This document shows, in pieces, positions 62,801 through 64,000 of a stretch of 64,000 nt of DNA. The stretch covers positions 744,001 through 808,000 of the forward strand of contig OZ237743.1 in NCBI GenBank assembly GCA_965178125.1. The letters are read 5' to 3'. The notes beneath the pieces are model-generated. The model saw only the letters and a program-made list of their open reading frames with translations, was not told where the DNA came from and did not search any database. Within the stretch, counting starts at the first letter, position 1, and each line of letters starts with the position of its first letter. The position numbers and the translations under genes were made by a program. The DNA comes from Bilabrum cf. latius. Lineage: Eukaryota > Bigyra: Bicosoecida > Bigyra > Bicosoecida.

Positions 62801-64000
62801 GACACTTTGCCGCCGGTTTATTGGAACTGCCCATTTAGGCTTGCTTTTTAGAAACGAATGCAAATACGGTCATGCAGACCGTTTTCATGTGGTTGATTGT
62901 CTACTATGTCCTCGTGCTGTGCTCTGCTTGGATGCACCCGATTAATCTCTCCCCCAAGAGAACAAGTAGGCCTCCAATAGGACTCATATCAGGTAGTTGG
63001 GCTCATCAAGAGGCGAGACAGATTGTGGACAAGGCTGCAGCAGGCTCTCACAGCATAAACGGAGTCCATTGCCAACGTAAAACACGGTTTACATGCCAGC
63101 GCCCCGACAACGACATATACCTTGTCTAGCAGGGTGTTGCTGCGTCTATCGGGCGCATGCAGTTGCTGCGAGCCACCCGGCTCTAGGCGATGGTGGCAAG
63201 TGCTGGCCGGGCTCTGGTGCAGGCCGCAAGCGCAGCGGCAGTGCCTCTTTCCGACATATCGAACGCTGCAAACTTGGCGTTCAATTCTGTTGGTGCGAGC
63301 CAATCGGACGTTTGCTCGTTGAGTCGGCAGTTTGAGCTGTCGTTGTTTTGGCAAGCAGAGCACCGGAGACTCTCCAGATAGGCCGCTAGTTCCGATCGAC
63401 CGCTGACAGCGGACGAGAGGGACATTTTGCGCACCTGCGACCGTCCAATGTCCGACAAACTCATTTCCTATAGAGCGATACAGACGCAGCGTGCAGTATA
63501 CTGGCTGTGGGACCATTGCAGGGGTCACGAATAGGCACCCTATCTTGGCAGTGCTGGAGAGGCGTCGAGCGAAGACATGGTCGACCGAGCTGCTGATCTC
63601 TTGCTCGGCATGGTGACTTTGCTTGATTGCGAAATCAGGCGGAGGGCACCCACACGCGTGTATGCAGGTGCTTTGACAAGCGAGGCATCAGCGCAGGCCC
63701 TGTCCAGTCCAAGCGGAGACAACAGTGTGACGCAGCGTGCCGCTCGGAAGCGCGCCGCGCTGGCCCACGCCTTGCGCTGCATCCCTCGATCGAAGCTCCT
63801 CCTGCTCGAGGCTGTGGACAACCAGGACAGCCTGAGCAGCATGCTGCAGCTGTGGACCCGGACTGTATCTGACAAGGAGATCGGGCCTCTCGGGCTACGA
63901 GACGTCGAGGTGGCGAGCCCGCAGGTGCATGTGCTCCGTAAGCTGTACAGCAGGGCAGTGAGCGCTGCTTGCTAGAGGATTACGCGCGAAGGTGATGAAA
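59857..64000 (+). CDS. Large multi-TM protein with F-box-like start, cut by the right edge
   Basis: One frame is open from after TGA 59854-59856 to the right edge (over 1,380 codons), interrupted by about 19 TAGs (including 59878, 60100, 60301, 60532, 60943, 60973, 61387, 61834, 62584, 63127, 63379, 63532, 63973). I read the gaps and found no TAA or TGA. The first in-frame ATG is 60028, but an F-box-like helix (AAFLELDSWNDLRMTCKDL) starts before it, so an upstream exon is likely. The middle holds at least six hydrophobic segments: VLILLLFACATSVALW near 61420, then AMILLACTFVVYTF, LVPFAVLIAASSCLSLVL, YIACILPVLGHVIV, LIAVACLILVSLFDILFVL and FMWLIVYYVLVLCSAW. The C-terminal part in view is soluble and helical. 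No family is recognised. Confidence 0.6.

Noticed and set aside
1-64000. Pseudogenes or relaxed selection as the cause of the interrupted frames
   Set aside because: Decay would produce all three stops and frameshifts. Only TAG occurs, frames are kept over kilobases, and catalytic residues are intact.
1-64000. Pyrrolysine, or a TAG-recoded bacteriophage
   Set aside because: The genes are eukaryotic with GT-AG introns, no phage genes are present, and TAG is spread through disordered and helical regions rather than single active-site positions.
1-64000. A suppressor tRNA gene with CUA anticodon in the window
   Set aside because: I looked for tRNA-like T-loop and acceptor patterns by eye and saw none I could support. 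A tRNAscan-SE run on the whole assembly would decide.

Overview
This window is nuclear DNA of an unidentified protist (microbial eukaryote). The proteins are eukaryotic (TTI1, LAS1, a GBF1/GNOM-type ARF-GEF, PX, CRAL-TRIO, peptidase S28, a cadherin/IPT receptor). Five GT-AG introns can be placed exactly, because splicing them restores conserved protein blocks.

The main result is that TAG is a sense codon here. Read conventionally, almost every gene breaks into fragments. In every long gene the fragments lie in one frame and are separated only by TAG, never by TAA or TGA, and each gene then ends at a real stop. I traced more than 100 in-frame TAG codons over about 14 genes. The terminators I can assign are TGA in 13 genes and TAA in one (47656-47658). 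At positions comparable with known families, and by its neighbours, TAG most likely encodes glutamine. Lysine or leucine is not formally excluded.

Layout: 1-5501 (-) TTI1-like HEAT protein, cut by the left edge; 5892-7412 (+) coiled-coil protein; 7509-7689 37-bp minisatellite; 7653-8471 (-) free methionine-(R)-sulfoxide reductase; 8657-12421 (+) LAS1; 12579-20177 (-) ARF-GEF with Sec7 domain; 20493-22433 (-) unknown membrane protein; 23127-35697 (+) 4,106-residue LamG/Sushi/cadherin/IPT receptor with 2 introns; 36216-39515 (-) secreted GH78 alpha-L-rhamnosidase; 40158-42128 (+) secreted phospholipase C-type phosphoesterase with 2 introns; 42549-43166 (-) doubtful hypothetical; 43237-44706 (+) serine carboxypeptidase S28; 44818-47508 (+) PX coiled-coil protein; 47656-48936 (-) CRAL-TRIO protein; 49017-49744 (-) hotdog thioesterase with 1 intron; 50315-54832 (+) hamartin-like protein; 54985-58686 (-) and 59857-64000 (+, cut by the right edge) large multi-TM proteins of unknown family.

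The genome is compact: convergent gene ends lie about 150 bp apart, and introns are few and short (91-263 bp). Two genes point to TOR signalling (TTI1 and a hamartin-like protein), two to membrane traffic (ARF-GEF, PX), one to lipid transfer (CRAL-TRIO). The rhamnosidase, phospholipase and S28 peptidase have signal peptides and fit a secreted or lysosomal digestive set. TAG is common in the housekeeping-type genes and rare or absent in the secreted enzymes and in the giant receptor, whose codons are strongly C/G-ended.
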